From: an uncultured Pelagibacteraceae bacterium
GTDB taxonomy: Bacteria > Pseudomonadota > Alphaproteobacteria > Pelagibacterales > Pelagibacteraceae
DNA length: 64,000 nt
Assembly (NCBI GenBank): GCA_902578775.1
Contig: CACHEF010000005.1
Coordinates: 21,674 to 85,673, forward strand
Direction of reading: 5' to 3'
The translations under genes were made by a program, and so were the position numbers. A model generated the notes under the pieces. The model saw only the letters and a program-made list of their open reading frames with translations. It was not told the origin of the DNA and did no database searches. Below, one piece after another: positions 27,352-37,170 of this stretch. Position 1 is the first letter of the stretch. Each line of letters begins with the position of its first letter.

Positions 27352-28626
27352 ATGATAAATTTTTTAAATAAATTTATAAGCAGAACACAAAATTTAAATC
27401 ATGTTTCCAAAAAAATAATTGATTTATCAAAAATTACTTCCATTAAAAAAGTCTTTGACTCAATAAACAATTATTCAACAGATGCTGAAATAAGATATGT
27501 GGGCGGTTGTATAAGAAAAATAATTAAAGAGGAAATAGTAGATGATATTGATCTTGCAACTAATTTAAATCCTCAGCAAGTTTGTGATGCTTTAAAAAAT
27601 AATAACATTAATTTTTACAATACAGGAATAGAACATGGAACGATAACTGCAGTCATAGATGATTACAGTTTTGAAATAACAAGCTTGAGAGAAGATGTTG
27701 AGACAGATGGAAGACATGCACAGGTAAAATTTTCTACAAATTGGAAAAAAGATGCTTCTAGAAGAGATTTTACAATTAATGCTATTTATGCAGACGTAGA
27801 CGGAAATTTATTTGACCCTTTTGATGGAAAAGATGACTTAGAAAAAGGTATTATAAGATTTATTGGTAATCCTGAACAAAGAATCAAAGAAGACTATTTA
27901 AGAATACTACGTTATTTTAGATTTTTTTTTAGTTATTCAAAAAAAAAACATGAAATTGAAATATTTAAACTTATTAAAAAAAATATATTAGGTGTTTCTA
28001 ATCTGTCTAAAGAAAGATTAATAGATGAATTAAAAAAATATTTTAAATCTAATATTTTAACAAAATTGTCAAAAGACAAATATGCTTTGGAAATATTTGA
28101 AATTATTTTTCCTCAATTTAAGAGAATTAAATTATTCTCAAATCCTAATGAATTTGCAATAACAAAAATTAAAGAAGGAGATTTCATATTTTTACTTTCA
28201 ATTTTAATAGTCGACGGGACTGATAATGTTGATTATTTTATATATAAGTTTAATATTTCTAAAAAAGACCAAAAAAGACTTAAAATAATTGACAATTTTT
28301 ATAAAAATAAAATTTCTCTAAAATCCTTTAATGAAAAAAATTTAAATAAAATTTTTTATTACAAAGGTAGGCAGTCCTTAATTGATATTTTGAGTTATAA
28401 GATTTTCACTTCAAAAAAAATTGATAAAAAAATCTTAAAATTTATTGAAGAATTTAAAAAAAAAGACCCACCTTCAATGCCATTTGGAGCAAAATTTTTG
28501 ATGGAAAAATATCAAATACCTGAAGGAAAAAATTTAGGAAATAAACTTAAGAACATTGAAGAAGAGTGGGTAAATAATAATTTTAAATTATCTAAGAAAC
28601 AGATAGAAAAAATAGTAAATCGCTAA
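27352..28626 (+). CDS. cca: CCA tRNA nucleotidyltransferase / poly(A) polymerase family
   Basis: 424 aa class II nucleotidyltransferase. The catalytic pair lies in YVGGCIRK ... [10 protein letters not shown] (DxD), then [12 protein letters not shown], the flexible motif [12 protein letters not shown], and the template-region [13 protein letters not shown]. It should repair or add the 3' CCA of tRNAs; polyadenylation is the alternative role in this family. Both tRNAs in this window already encode CCA. The ATG lies 3 bases after tRNA-Gln and there is no room for a Shine-Dalgarno site outside the tRNA. Its stop is nested with the greA stop. Confidence 0.92.
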   Translation: MINFLNKFISRTQNLNHVSKKIIDLSKITSIKKVFDSINNYSTDAEIRYVGGCIRKIIKEEIVDDIDLATNLNPQQVCDALKNNNINFYNTGIEHGTITAVIDDYSFEITSLREDVETDGRHAQVKFSTNWKKDASRRDFTINAIYADVDGNLFDPFDGKDDLEKGIIRFIGNPEQRIKEDYLRILRYFRFFFSYSKKKHEIEIFKLIKKNILGVSNLSKERLIDELKKYFKSNILTKLSKDKYALEIFEIIFPQFKRIKLFSNPNEFAITKIKEGDFIFLLSILIVDGTDNVDYFIYKFNISKKDQKRLKIIDNFYKNKISLKSFNEKNLNKIFYYKGRQSLIDILSYKIFTSKKIDKKILKFIEEFKKKDPPSMPFGAKFLMEKYQIPEGKNLGNKLKNIEEEWVNNNFKLSKKQIEKIVNR

Positions 28627-29099
28627 ATATATTTTACATCAATAATTTCAAAATTTTTCGTTCCAGCAGGAGTTTTAATTTCAACTAAGTCTTTTTTATT
28701 TTTTCCAATTAGCCCTTTCCCAATTGGTGATTGAAAGTAAATAAGTTTTTGTTTTAAATCAGCTTCATCTTTGCCTACAATCTTGTAATCGATTTTTTCA
28801 CCTGTATCTAAATTTTCAAGAAAAATAGTAGAACCAAAAATAACCTTACCTTCATTATTTAGTTTAGTAACATCAATCACATTAGCTCTTGCAATAATAT
28901 CATTTATTTCAGTAATTCTTCCTTCGTTATGAGATTGTTCCTCTTTTGCAGCATGATATTCAGCATTTTCTTTTAAGTCTCCGTGTGATCTTGCTTCTGC
29001 TATTGCTGCAACTATTTCAGGTCTTTTTTTTTCTTTCAAATAAACTAGTTCTTTTTTTAGTTTTTCAAGTCCAATCAATGTTATTGGTTCTTTGTCCAT
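28623..29099 (-). CDS. greA: Transcription elongation factor GreA
   Basis: 158 aa. It rescues backtracked RNA polymerase by stimulating transcript cleavage. The N-terminal coiled coil carries [20 protein letters not shown], with the catalytic acidic tip, and the C-terminal FKBP-like domain has the [14 protein letters not shown] pattern. The frame is open to 29117, but the ATG at 29099 gives the standard MDKEPIT start and falls 1 base after the hemF stop. Its end overlaps the cca stop by 4 bases. Confidence 0.96.
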   Translation of the reverse strand: MDKEPITLIGLEKLKKELVYLKEKKRPEIVAAIAEARSHGDLKENAEYHAAKEEQSHNEGRITEINDIIARANVIDVTKLNNEGKVIFGSTIFLENLDTGEKIDYKIVGKDEADLKQKLIYFQSPIGKGLIGKNKKDLVEIKTPAGTKNFEIIDVKYI

Positions 29100-29100
29100 A

Positions 29101-29928
29101 TTATTTCCATTTTGCAAGTGGAGGAAGAGACATTAAAATTCCCTCTACATTACCTCCAGTTTGTAATCCAAATTTTGTACCTCTATCATATAATAAATTA
29201 AATTCAGCGTATCTACCTCTTTTAATATATTGCAATTCTTTATCATAGGAAGTCCATTTTTTTTTGAGTTTTTTTCTAATAATTTTGTTAAAGAGCGATT
29301 GAAAAGTAACACCCACATCTCTTACAAATTCAAAATCTTTTTCAAAATTATCATTTTTGTAATCAAAGAAAATTCCACCTATACCCCTTGGTTCTTTTCT
29401 ATGAGGTAAATAAAAATATTCATCACACCATTTTTTATATTTTTTGTAATAAGTTTTGTTGTGTCGATTACACATCTTTTTTAAACTTTGATGAAATTCT
29501 TTTTTTTCTATTAGGTCTTTTCTTGATGGTGTTACATCCATACCTCCACCAAACCATTGCTGAGTAGTTGATATAAATCTGGTATTAAAATGCATTGCAG
29601 GAATTAATGGATTTTTCATATGCATTACAACTGATATTCCAGATGCCCAAAATCTTGGATCTTTGTTTGCACCAAGTATATTTTTTTGAAATTTTTTTGG
29701 AAATTTTCCATAAACTTTTGAAAAATTTACCCCAATTTTATCAAACACCTTTCCATCTTTTAATATTCTATATTCGCCACCACCTTCATCTTTGTTCTGA
29801 TTTCTTTTCCAGGCGGTTGATTTAAACTTTGTTTTATTATTTTCTAATTCAACAATGTCATTACAAAATGCATCTTGAAGAAGTTTAAACCAATTACTTG
29901 TTAAGTCTTTTTTAATATCTAAGTCCAT
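29101..29928 (-). CDS. hemF: Coproporphyrinogen III oxidase, oxygen-dependent
   Basis: About 275 aa aerobic heme-pathway enzyme decarboxylating two propionates. Family motifs are complete: [68 protein letters not shown] and FGLQTGG. An in-frame ATG at 29946 would give six more residues; both starts overlap the trmL end. It ends shortly after LPPLAKWK, as in other alphaproteobacteria. Heme supply suits the neighbouring bc1 and the oxidase operon. Confidence 0.95.
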   Translation of the reverse strand: MDLDIKKDLTSNWFKLLQDAFCNDIVELENNKTKFKSTAWKRNQNKDEGGGEYRILKDGKVFDKIGVNFSKVYGKFPKKFQKNILGANKDPRFWASGISVVMHMKNPLIPAMHFNTRFISTTQQWFGGGMDVTPSRKDLIEKKEFHQSLKKMCNRHNKTYYKKYKKWCDEYFYLPHRKEPRGIGGIFFDYKNDNFEKDFEFVRDVGVTFQSLFNKIIRKKLKKKWTSYDKELQYIKRGRYAEFNLLYDRGTKFGLQTGGNVEGILMSLPPLAKWK

Positions 29929-30392
29929 TTTGTTTGTTTTAAACATTCTGCTAAAATAATTGCAACAGATGATGCTAGATTTAATGATCGCTTGTTAATT
30001 TTCATAGGTATTTTTAATCTATTCTTGATAATTTTATGTACTTTTTCTGGTACCCCAGCACTTTCACGACCAAATAAAATAGTGTCACTTTTCTCAAATT
30101 TGAATTGAGTGTAAGACTTCGAGGCTTTTGTAGTCATCAATACAATTCTCTCATTACGTTTTTTATTGAAAAATATATCTGAGCTTTTATAAAAATTAAT
30201 GTCTTTTTCATCCATATAATCCATCACAACCCTTCTGAATCTTTTGTCAGAGAGTAAAAATCCACATGGTTCTATAATTTCAAGTTTTGCACCCAGACAA
30301 GCGCAAGTTCTAATTATTGCAGCTGTATTTTGAGGTATATCTGGTTCAAATAAAGCGATTTTTGGCCTTTGATTTATTGAATTCTGTGTCAT
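29919..30392 (-). CDS. trmL: tRNA (cytidine(34)-2'-O)-methyltransferase
   Basis: 157 aa minimal SPOUT methyltransferase modifying the wobble base of certain Leu tRNAs. The order of motifs is FEPDIPQNTAAIIRTCACLG (motif 1), then ILFGRESAGVP (motif 2), then KINKRSLNLASSVAIILAE (motif 3, trefoil knot). Length is that of TrmL/YibK, with no extra RNA-binding domain. It is divergent from petA across a 90-base region with two palindromes, and overlaps hemF. Confidence 0.93.
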   Translation of the reverse strand: MTQNSINQRPKIALFEPDIPQNTAAIIRTCACLGAKLEIIEPCGFLLSDKRFRRVVMDYMDEKDINFYKSSDIFFNKKRNERIVLMTTKASKSYTQFKFEKSDTILFGRESAGVPEKVHKIIKNRLKIPMKINKRSLNLASSVAIILAECLKQTKWT

Positions 30393-30400
30393 TCTTTCAG

Positions 30401-30438
30401 TAGTAAATTTACTATTTTATATTATATGAAATCATATA
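30401..30438. promoter_or_regulatory. Two palindromes in the trmL/petA intergenic region
   Basis: Positions 30401-30414 form a perfect 14-base palindrome (TAGTAAATTTACTA). Positions 30423-30438 form a 16-base inverted repeat, TATATGA, centre AA, TCATATA. Both lie in the only promoter-sized gap serving petABC and trmL, so they are candidate operators or -10 region structure. AT-rich DNA makes some palindromes by chance, and I do not recognise the binding protein. Confidence 0.4.
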
Positions 30439-30482
30439 TTAAGTAGAAAAATCCTATAAGGAGTATATTTAACATAATTATA

Positions 30483-30992
30483 ATGTCAGAAAAAAAAACT
30501 AAGAGAAGAGATTTCTTATTTACAGCAACTTATGCTGTTGGTGCAGTAGGTTTAGGTGCAACTGTCTGGCCAATGATAGATCAAATGAACCCAGATGCCT
30601 CTGTGAAGGCTTTAGCTAGTACAGAAGTTGATATCAGCTCAGTCAATCCTGGGAATACAATAACTGTTCTATGGAGAGGTAAACCAGTTTTTATCAGAAG
30701 AAGAACATTAGAGGAAATAGCAGAAGCAAAATCTGTTAAACTTGAAAACTTAAAACATCCTGAAAAAGATGAAGATAGAGCTAAAAATCCTGAATGGTTA
30801 GTGATGTTAGGAGTTTGTACTCATTTAGGATGTGTTCCTTTGGACCAAAAAGGAGATTACAATGGTTGGTTTTGTCCATGTCATGGCTCCCATTATGATA
30901 TTTCTGGCAGGATTAGGAAGGGTCCAGCACCAACAAATATGGAAATTCCTAAATATGAATTTGTTGATGCTAACACAATTAAGATTGGATAA
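30483..30992 (+). CDS. petA: Ubiquinol-cytochrome c reductase Rieske iron-sulfur subunit
   Basis: 169 aa. It carries the [2Fe-2S] cluster that takes the first electron from ubiquinol. The ligands are in CTHLGC and CPCHGSHYD, with the GPAP proline loop after them. The N-terminus [17 protein letters not shown] is a twin-arginine-type anchor helix. AAGGAG at 30458-30463 is 19 bases before the ATG, which is too far for an ordinary Shine-Dalgarno, so initiation may not rely on it. petB starts 5 bases after the stop. Confidence 0.97.
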   Translation: MSEKKTKRRDFLFTATYAVGAVGLGATVWPMIDQMNPDASVKALASTEVDISSVNPGNTITVLWRGKPVFIRRRTLEEIAEAKSVKLENLKHPEKDEDRAKNPEWLVMLGVCTHLGCVPLDQKGDYNGWFCPCHGSHYDISGRIRKGPAPTNMEIPKYEFVDANTIKIG

Positions 30993-30997
30993 TTTTT

Positions 30998-32263
30998 ATG
31001 AGCGAACACGAATACACGCCTAAATCAAAAGTTGGAAAATGGTTTAATGATAGATTGCCACTTCTCACTTTAGCAAATCATTTAACTGATTATCCTACCC
31101 CAAAAAACCTAAATTATTGGTGGACGTTTGGTGGAATTCTTACTTTTTGTCTAATCACTCAAATTGTAACAGGATTAGTTTTAGCAATGCATTACATAGC
31201 CCATGCTGATCTAGCATTTGGAAGCGTTGAACATATTATGAGAGATGTAAATTATGGATGGTTAATAAGATATATACATGCGAATGGTGCCTCAATGTTT
31301 TTTTTAGCAGTTTATATTCATATCTTTAGGTCTTTATTTTATGGCTCATATAAATCACCTAGAGAAATTATCTGGATTATTGGAATTATAATTTATCTTT
31401 TAATGATGGCAGCAGCTTTCTTGGGTTATGTGCTTCCATGGGGACAAATGAGTTTTTGGGGAGCAACAGTTATTACAAATTTATTTAGCGCTATTCCTTT
31501 AGTGGGAGAAGGAATAGTAACATGGTTATGGGGAGGATATTCAGTAGATAATCCAACTCTTACTAGATTTTTTACATTACACTACCTAATTCCATTCTTA
31601 ATTTTAGGTTTAGTTGTTTTACACATTTGGGCACTTCATGTACCAGGAAATAATAATCCAATAGGAATTGATATTCAAAAACCCTCAAAAGATACTGTAC
31701 CATTTCATCCATACATTGTCATTAAAGACGGTTTTGCTTTACTAATGTTTATGATTGTTTTTGCTTTTTTTGTTTTTTATACACCAAATATTCTGGGTCA
31801 TGCTGACAATTATATAGAAGCGAACCCGTTAGTAACACCAGCACACATAGTACCAGAATGGTATCTCTTACCTTTTTATGCAATATTGAGATCAGTTCCA
31901 GATAAACTTTTAGGAGTTATAGCAATGTTGTCTGCAATTTTAATATTAGCAGCTCTACCATGGTTAGACACATCTAAAATTAGATCAGCAGTATTTAGAC
32001 CTTTGTATAAACAGTTCTATTGGATCTTAGTAGCCGATGTTTTGATATTGGGATATGTTGGAGCTATGCCTGCTGAAGGACTTTATTTATTAATTGCAAG
32101 AGTAGCTACCGCATATTATTTCTTGCATTTTTTAGTTATACTGCCTGTTTTAGGATTTAAAGAAAGAACAATACCTGTGCCTTTAAGTATAACTGAACCT
32201 ATTTTGGCTGGATCAACAAATTTAGCTACTGCAAAGAATAAAGATAGCATCATAAATCAGTGA
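30998..32263 (+). CDS. petB: Cytochrome b of the bc1 complex
   Basis: 421 aa membrane subunit holding hemes bL and bH and both quinone sites. Visible landmarks are [11 protein letters not shown], the heme-ligating His pairs of helices B and [20 protein letters not shown], the Qo-site PEWY ([15 protein letters not shown]) and about eight helices. The length is normal for the undivided proteobacterial form. It overlaps the petC GTG start by 4 bases and so is translationally coupled. Confidence 0.97.
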   Translation: MSEHEYTPKSKVGKWFNDRLPLLTLANHLTDYPTPKNLNYWWTFGGILTFCLITQIVTGLVLAMHYIAHADLAFGSVEHIMRDVNYGWLIRYIHANGASMFFLAVYIHIFRSLFYGSYKSPREIIWIIGIIIYLLMMAAAFLGYVLPWGQMSFWGATVITNLFSAIPLVGEGIVTWLWGGYSVDNPTLTRFFTLHYLIPFLILGLVVLHIWALHVPGNNNPIGIDIQKPSKDTVPFHPYIVIKDGFALLMFMIVFAFFVFYTPNILGHADNYIEANPLVTPAHIVPEWYLLPFYAILRSVPDKLLGVIAMLSAILILAALPWLDTSKIRSAVFRPLYKQFYWILVADVLILGYVGAMPAEGLYLLIARVATAYYFLHFLVILPVLGFKERTIPVPLSITEPILAGSTNLATAKNKDSIINQ

Positions 32264-33039
32264 AAAATTTAATTAGAATATCATTATTGATTGTATTCAT
32301 CGTTGGTTCACAATTAAATTCTAACGCAGCCGAAAAAGCAGAATATTTGAAAACTGACTGGAGTTTTAAAGGTCCTTTTGGAAAGTTTGATCGAGCCGCT
32401 CTTCAAAGAGGATACCAAGTTTATACTGAAGTATGTTCTTCTTGTCACTCAATGAAATATTTGAGTTATAGAAATTTAGTTCAGAGCGGTGGACCTGAAT
32501 TTTCAGAAGCACAAGCAAAAGCTATTGCTGCATCATTTGAGGTCAAAGATGGACCAAATGCAGACGGTGAAATGTTTATGAGACCAGGAAGGTTGTCAGA
32601 TAAATTTGTAATGCCTTATGAAAATGAAAAAGCAGCTCAAGCTGCAAATGGAGGAGCTTACCCACCAGATATGACTGTTTTAGTTAAAGCAAGAGGAGGT
32701 GGAGTTGACTATATCTATTCACTTCTTCAAGGATATGAAGATCCTCCAGCTGGAATAACTTTAGATGATGGGGTTTATTACAATAAGTATATGTATGGAA
32801 ATAAAATTAAAATGTCCAATCAGCTTTCTGACGGCTTGGTAGAATATTCTGATGGAACTAATGCAACTGTTGAACAAATGGCAAAAGATGTCACAACTTT
32901 TTTAATGTGGACTGCAGAACCTCATTTAGAAACTCGTCATAGAATGGGTTTCAAGGCAATAGTTTATTTAATTATACTAACAGTTTTGGTTTATTTCAGT
33001 ATGAAAAAAATTTGGTCACGTATTGAAACGGAAGTTTAA
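32260..33039 (+). CDS. petC: Cytochrome c1
   Basis: 259 aa periplasmic heme c subunit of the bc1 complex, passing electrons to a soluble or membrane cytochrome c. A signal peptide (about 23 residues ending SNA) is followed by heme site [15 protein letters not shown]. The axial Met is probably in AYPPDM or the MSNQLSDG region, and a C-terminal anchor helix (about 231-250) follows. It uses a GTG start inside the petB stop. Its last 24 bases overlap the 3' end of ychF on the other strand. Confidence 0.95.
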   Translation: MKNLIRISLLIVFIVGSQLNSNAAEKAEYLKTDWSFKGPFGKFDRAALQRGYQVYTEVCSSCHSMKYLSYRNLVQSGGPEFSEAQAKAIAASFEVKDGPNADGEMFMRPGRLSDKFVMPYENEKAAQAANGGAYPPDMTVLVKARGGGVDYIYSLLQGYEDPPAGITLDDGVYYNKYMYGNKIKMSNQLSDGLVEYSDGTNATVEQMAKDVTTFLMWTAEPHLETRHRMGFKAIVYLIILTVLVYFSMKKIWSRIETEV

Positions 33040-34089
33040 AACATCCCCATCTTTTACAATATAATCTTTTCCTTCTAACCTCATTTTACCATTAGCTTTA
33101 GAATTAACCCAGCCATCATTAGAAATAAAATCATTGTAAGATACAGTTTCTGCTCTTATGAAGCCTTTCTCAAAATCTGTGTGAATTTCACCTGCAGCTT
33201 TTGGAGCTGTGCAATTTTTTTCAATAGTCCATGCTCTAGTTTCTTCAGGACCTGATGTAAAATAGGTATCTAGCTCTAATATTTTGTAACCTTTATGAAT
33301 TAACATATTTAGTCCCGTTTCTTTAAGACCTATCATTTTCATATAATTTTTTCGCTCTGGTTCTTCAAGCTCATTAATTTGATTTTCTATATCTGCAGAT
33401 ATTATCAAAGTATTTTTATCACCATATTTGTTAATAAAATTTTTTGTATATTCGTTTCCATTTTGAACACTTTGTTCATCGACGTTACAAACAAAAATAT
33501 TTGGTTTAATAGATAATAATCCGCTTTTATTAAGTTTCTTTTTATCATATTTATCATTCATTATTGATAAATCTTTATCATTATTAATACAATCTTGAGC
33601 TAATTCTAAAATTTTTAATTGTTCTTCATCAACATTTTTTTTATTACTTTTCTCTAGTCTTTTTTGAATTGAATCTAAATCAGCTAACATCATTTCTGTT
33701 TCAATAATCTCTAAATCTCTAATTGGATCTACAGTTGGATTAACATTTTGAATATCGTCAGAATCAAAGCATCTTATCATATGAATTATTGCGTCCACTT
33801 CTCTGATGTGAGATAAAAATTTATTTCCTAGTCCTTCTCCTTTAGAAGCACCTTTTACTAATCCAGCAATATCTACAAATGATATTGTTGTATTAATTAT
33901 CTTTTTTGACTTGGATACCTTCGCAAGAGTGTTTAGTCTTTGATCTGGCACTGGCACAATTCCTATATTTGGATCAATTGTGCAAAATGGAAAATTAGCC
34001 GCTTGAGCTTTGCTAGAATCTGTGAGTGCATTGAAGAGAGTTGACTTACCAACATTTGGTAAACCCACTATTCCACATTTCAAACTCAT
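33016..34089 (-). CDS. ychF: OBG-family NTPase YchF
   Basis: 357 aa ribosome-associated P-loop NTPase. G1 is GLPNVGKSTLFNAL; SFVDIAGLVKGASKGEGLGNKFL is the YchF-specific G3 region, and the NVDE segment stands where NKxD is expected, which is typical of YchF (ATP-preferring). A coiled-coil insertion and the C-terminal TGS domain (TYFTSGPEETRAWTI ... GFIRAETV) are complete. It overlaps pth upstream by 4 bases and petC downstream by 24 bases on the opposite strand. Confidence 0.96.
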   Translation of the reverse strand: MSLKCGIVGLPNVGKSTLFNALTDSSKAQAANFPFCTIDPNIGIVPVPDQRLNTLAKVSKSKKIINTTISFVDIAGLVKGASKGEGLGNKFLSHIREVDAIIHMIRCFDSDDIQNVNPTVDPIRDLEIIETEMMLADLDSIQKRLEKSNKKNVDEEQLKILELAQDCINNDKDLSIMNDKYDKKKLNKSGLLSIKPNIFVCNVDEQSVQNGNEYTKNFINKYGDKNTLIISADIENQINELEEPERKNYMKMIGLKETGLNMLIHKGYKILELDTYFTSGPEETRAWTIEKNCTAPKAAGEIHTDFEKGFIRAETVSYNDFISNDGWVNSKANGKMRLEGKDYIVKDGDVLNFRFNT

Positions 34090-34649
34090 AATTTGTTATT
34101 TACTGTACTTGAAAATGAGTCTAATTTTTTTTTAATTAGATCTCCAATTGAATCAGTTATATTTTTTGAAATCTTTTCAATACCAAGAAGTTCATCCTCG
34201 TCAAAGTTTTGCAAAACATAATCACTAATTTCTATTGGAGTTTTCGGTTTACCAATACCAACTCTAACCCTGGAATAATCTTTACCAATAAATTTGTCAA
34301 TAGAGGCAATTCCATTATGACCTGCACTAGAGCCACCGAATTTTGCTTTAATTTTTCCAAATTCAATATCGAGATCATCATGGAATACAACCACATCTTC
34401 AGCATCAAATTTAAAATATTCCAACAATTCTCTAATACAAATTCCGGAATTATTCATAAATGTTAAAGGTTTAATTGCATAAATCTTTTCACCCTCAATG
34501 TTACCTGTTGTGAGCAATCCCTTAAATTTAGGTTTTTGTTTTGATAAACTAAATTTTTTGTTTATTGCATCAATAATTTTAAAACCAACATTATGTCGAT
34601 TGTTTTCACTGTCTGGTGTTGGATTTCCAAGACCTACAAATAGAAGCAT
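34086..34649 (-). CDS. pth: Peptidyl-tRNA hydrolase
   Basis: 187 aa enzyme releasing tRNA from dropped-off peptidyl-tRNA. The N-terminal FVGLGNPTPDSENNRHNVGFK contains the catalytic His and Asn. The TFMNNSG loop and VFHDDLDIEFGKIKAKFGGSSAGHNG (catalytic Asp and tRNA-contact Arg region) are present. The stop overlaps the ychF start by 4 bases. It follows rplY on the same strand, a common pairing (rplY-pth-ychF) in Alphaproteobacteria. Confidence 0.97.
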   Translation of the reverse strand: MLLFVGLGNPTPDSENNRHNVGFKIIDAINKKFSLSKQKPKFKGLLTTGNIEGEKIYAIKPLTFMNNSGICIRELLEYFKFDAEDVVVFHDDLDIEFGKIKAKFGGSSAGHNGIASIDKFIGKDYSRVRVGIGKPKTPIEISDYVLQNFDEDELLGIEKISKNITDSIGDLIKKKLDSFSSTVNNKL

Positions 34650-34686
34650 AAATTTTTTATTGGAAATTAGATTTCAATTTAATTGA

Positions 34687-35421
34687 TTATTTTTTTTGTT
34701 CAGCAGTTTTTTTATCAACAGGCTTTTTGTCATCACCTTCTTTTTTATCAGCTTCTTTTTTATCACCCTCAGCTGCTGGTTTTTCTCCATCTGCTGCTGC
34801 ATCTTGAGCACTTTCTTCACCTTCTTCTGTCTCAGCTTCAGCTGGTTTCTCTGGTTCTTTCATTACAGTTGGTGCTGCTAATGTTGCGATAACAAAGTCT
34901 CGTCCTTGAATTGTTGGAACAACTTCGCTGTCCAATTTTACTGACGAAATTTTAAAACTTTCACCAATATCTACACCATCAAGATCAATTGTTAATTTTT
35001 CAGGTATTTTTTCGCTTGGACATTTAAGTTCAACTTTTCTTCTTACAATATTAAGTACTCCGCCTCTTTTTAGTCCTGGTGACTTCTCATGGTTGATAAA
35101 CTCTACTGGCACCTCTATTCTTATTTTAACTCCAGCAACAACTCTTAAAAAATCAACATGAATTGGTTCATCAGTTATTACATCATATACAACCTCTCTC
35201 GGAAGAACATTTTGGTTTTTACCATTAACAGATAATGTAATTATGTTTGATAAAAAATTTTCTTTTTCTATTGTTGATTTTAATAATTTCTTTGAAATGG
35301 AAATTTTCTCATTTTCCTCATTTCCTCCATAAATTATTCCTGGAACACTTCCACTATTTCTAATAGCACTTAGTTGACCTTTAGTTTTATTATCTCTTGT
35401 AATTGCTTCTAGTGAAATCAT
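34687..35421 (-). CDS. rplY: Ribosomal protein bL25, CTC (long) form
   Basis: About 244 aa. It binds 5S rRNA in the large subunit. The start MISLEAITR at 35421 is the family norm; an upstream ATG at 35460 would add 13 unsupported residues. The L25 domain (SVPGIIYGG) is followed by the CTC beta domain (HVDFLRV ... KRGGVLNIVRR). A low-complexity tail of Glu, Ala, Asp and Lys from about residue 190 is also common in this group. It is placed before pth and ychF. Confidence 0.93.
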   Translation of the reverse strand: MISLEAITRDNKTKGQLSAIRNSGSVPGIIYGGNEENEKISISKKLLKSTIEKENFLSNIITLSVNGKNQNVLPREVVYDVITDEPIHVDFLRVVAGVKIRIEVPVEFINHEKSPGLKRGGVLNIVRRKVELKCPSEKIPEKLTIDLDGVDIGESFKISSVKLDSEVVPTIQGRDFVIATLAAPTVMKEPEKPAEAETEEGEESAQDAAADGEKPAAEGDKKEADKKEGDDKKPVDKKTAEQKK

Positions 35422-35465
35422 AAAAACAAAGGTTTTTACCCCATGTTGATAAATAATCAAGGTAA

Positions 35466-36398
35466 TTATTTGAATAAATCCGAAACTGAAGTTGAGTTAG
35501 ATATTCTTTTTATAGCCTCCCCCATAAGGCCTGATATTGGTAAAACTTCGATGTTCTTTGCACTTTTAACTTTTTCACCATTATCAATTGTATCTGTAAT
35601 CACTAAATTTTTTATAACTGAATTCTTAATTCTTTTGACTGCATCACCGCTAAGAACACCATGAGTGATATAAACATAAACTTCTTTTGCACCCCTATTT
35701 TTAAGTGCTTTTGCTGCATTGATTATGGTTCCACCAGAATCAATTATATCATCAACAATTATACATGTTTTGTCTTTTACATTACCAATAATATTCATAA
35801 CTTGAGACTGACCAGGTTTAGGTCTTCTTTTATCAACTATTGCTAAACCTACATTTAAAATCTTTCCTAAAGCCCGTGCTCTTTCGGTACCTCCAACATC
35901 AGGAGCAATACAAATAACATTTTTACTTTTTATTTTTTTCTTTATATGTCTTGCAAATATAGGAGTTGCAAATAGGTTATCTACTGGAATATCAAAAAAT
36001 CCTTGAATTTGTCCTGCGTGTAAATCAACTGTTACTACTCTATCCGCTCCAGCTTTTGTAATTAAATTTGAAACTAGTTTTGCTGAAATTGATGTTCTTG
36101 GCACAACTTTTCTATCTTGTCTTGCATAACCGAAATAAGGAATTACGGCTGTAATATTTTTTGCTGATGATCTTTTCAAAGCATCAATGCAAAGTAATAA
36201 TTCCATTAAATTATCATTAGCGGGCGACGAAACAGACTGAATAATAAAAATACTATTTCCTCTTATATTTTCATTTATTTCTATATAAATCTCTCCATCG
36301 GAAAATTTTCTAATACTTGAATTTACAAGTTTAGATTTTAGAAATTTAGCGATCTTTTTGCTTAGAGGTTTATTACTGTTTCCTGATAAAAGTTTCAT
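35466..36398 (-). CDS. prs: Ribose-phosphate pyrophosphokinase
   Basis: 310 aa. It makes PRPP from ribose-5-phosphate and ATP for nucleotide, His and Trp synthesis. Motifs are intact: the flexible catalytic region YFGYARQDRK, the VTVDLHAGQIQGFFDIPVDNL loop, and the PRPP-binding CIIVDDIIDSGGTIINA. The N-terminus LLSGNSNKPL is typical. It lies between pgeF (8 bases) and rplY, all on the minus strand. Length is normal. Confidence 0.97.
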   Translation of the reverse strand: MKLLSGNSNKPLSKKIAKFLKSKLVNSSIRKFSDGEIYIEINENIRGNSIFIIQSVSSPANDNLMELLLCIDALKRSSAKNITAVIPYFGYARQDRKVVPRTSISAKLVSNLITKAGADRVVTVDLHAGQIQGFFDIPVDNLFATPIFARHIKKKIKSKNVICIAPDVGGTERARALGKILNVGLAIVDKRRPKPGQSQVMNIIGNVKDKTCIIVDDIIDSGGTIINAAKALKNRGAKEVYVYITHGVLSGDAVKRIKNSVIKNLVITDTIDNGEKVKSAKNIEVLPISGLMGEAIKRISNSTSVSDLFK

Positions 36399-36406
36399 TG
36401 AAAAGT

Positions 36407-37168
36407 TTAATTAATCATAATTATTGAAATATTTCTACCGTAATCATCATGTTTTAATTTTAAAGAACGTCTGGCGCTAAAAAAATTATTTTTTTTATCG
36501 TAAGTATCAATATTTACCATATCAATTTTATTTATTTTATTAAATTTCAGTTGAGATTTAATAAAATTGGGTAAATCAAAATAAATTAATCCGTTTTGAT
36601 TTTTGAAAAAAATTTTGTTTTTTTTATGTTTTTTAATAAATTTATTCTTAAAATCGATCTTAATTTTATAGTTTTTTTGAGTAATTGAAGGCCCTATAGC
36701 AACAGAGATATCTTTTCTGCTACAACCCTTCTTTAACATAAATTTTATGACTTTGTTTACAATACCTTTTAAAGCACCTTTCCAGCCAGCATGAATTGCA
36801 GCAATTATTTTTCTTTTTTTATCAAAAATCAAAAGAGGAACACAGTCTGCGGTTAAAACTGCAATTGGAAAATTAGTTTTTTCTGTAATGATTGCATCAG
36901 CTTTGATACTTCTATTTTTGATTTTTGAATTTTTAGATAAAAATATAAACTTATTACTATGAACTTGATTAACCAAGAATATTTCTTTAGATTTTCTACA
37001 TATTTTTCTCTTTACAATTTCAAGATTTTTTTTGACGTAATTTTTTTTATCTTTTGAGCCAATTCCACAATTTAAACTTTTATAAATCCCTTTTGATACA
37101 CCTCCATATTTATTGAAGAAAGCATGGCTAATATCAGAAAATTTTGATAATTTTTTTGAAGTAATCAA
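36407..37168 (-). CDS. pgeF: Peptidoglycan editing factor PgeF / YfiH-type multicopper-like protein
   Basis: 253 aa laccase-domain (DUF152) protein. The conserved metal-binding residues are in NQVHSNKF (His), ADAIITE, VLTADCVPLLIF (Cys) and AAIHAGWKGALKGI (His). Relatives act as purine nucleoside phosphorylase/adenosine deaminase-like enzymes or edit peptidoglycan precursors. The exact role here cannot be told from sequence. It is followed by prs and preceded, 2 bases away, by the MidA-like gene. Confidence 0.92.
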   Translation of the reverse strand: MITSKKLSKFSDISHAFFNKYGGVSKGIYKSLNCGIGSKDKKNYVKKNLEIVKRKICRKSKEIFLVNQVHSNKFIFLSKNSKIKNRSIKADAIITEKTNFPIAVLTADCVPLLIFDKKRKIIAAIHAGWKGALKGIVNKVIKFMLKKGCSRKDISVAIGPSITQKNYKIKIDFKNKFIKKHKKNKIFFKNQNGLIYFDLPNFIKSQLKFNKINKIDMVNIDTYDKKNNFFSARRSLKLKHDDYGRNISIIMIN

Positions 37169-37170
37169 TT

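Noticed and set aside
30458..30463. AAGGAG as the petA ribosome binding site
   Set aside because: It is 19 bases from the ATG, beyond the usual spacing, and no better in-frame start lies between them. Kept only as an observation.
34683..34892. Long open frames opposite the bL25 tail
   Set aside because: They are antisense to a low-complexity Glu/Ala/Lys-coding tail and give Phe/Leu-rich nonsense; no start context or family match.
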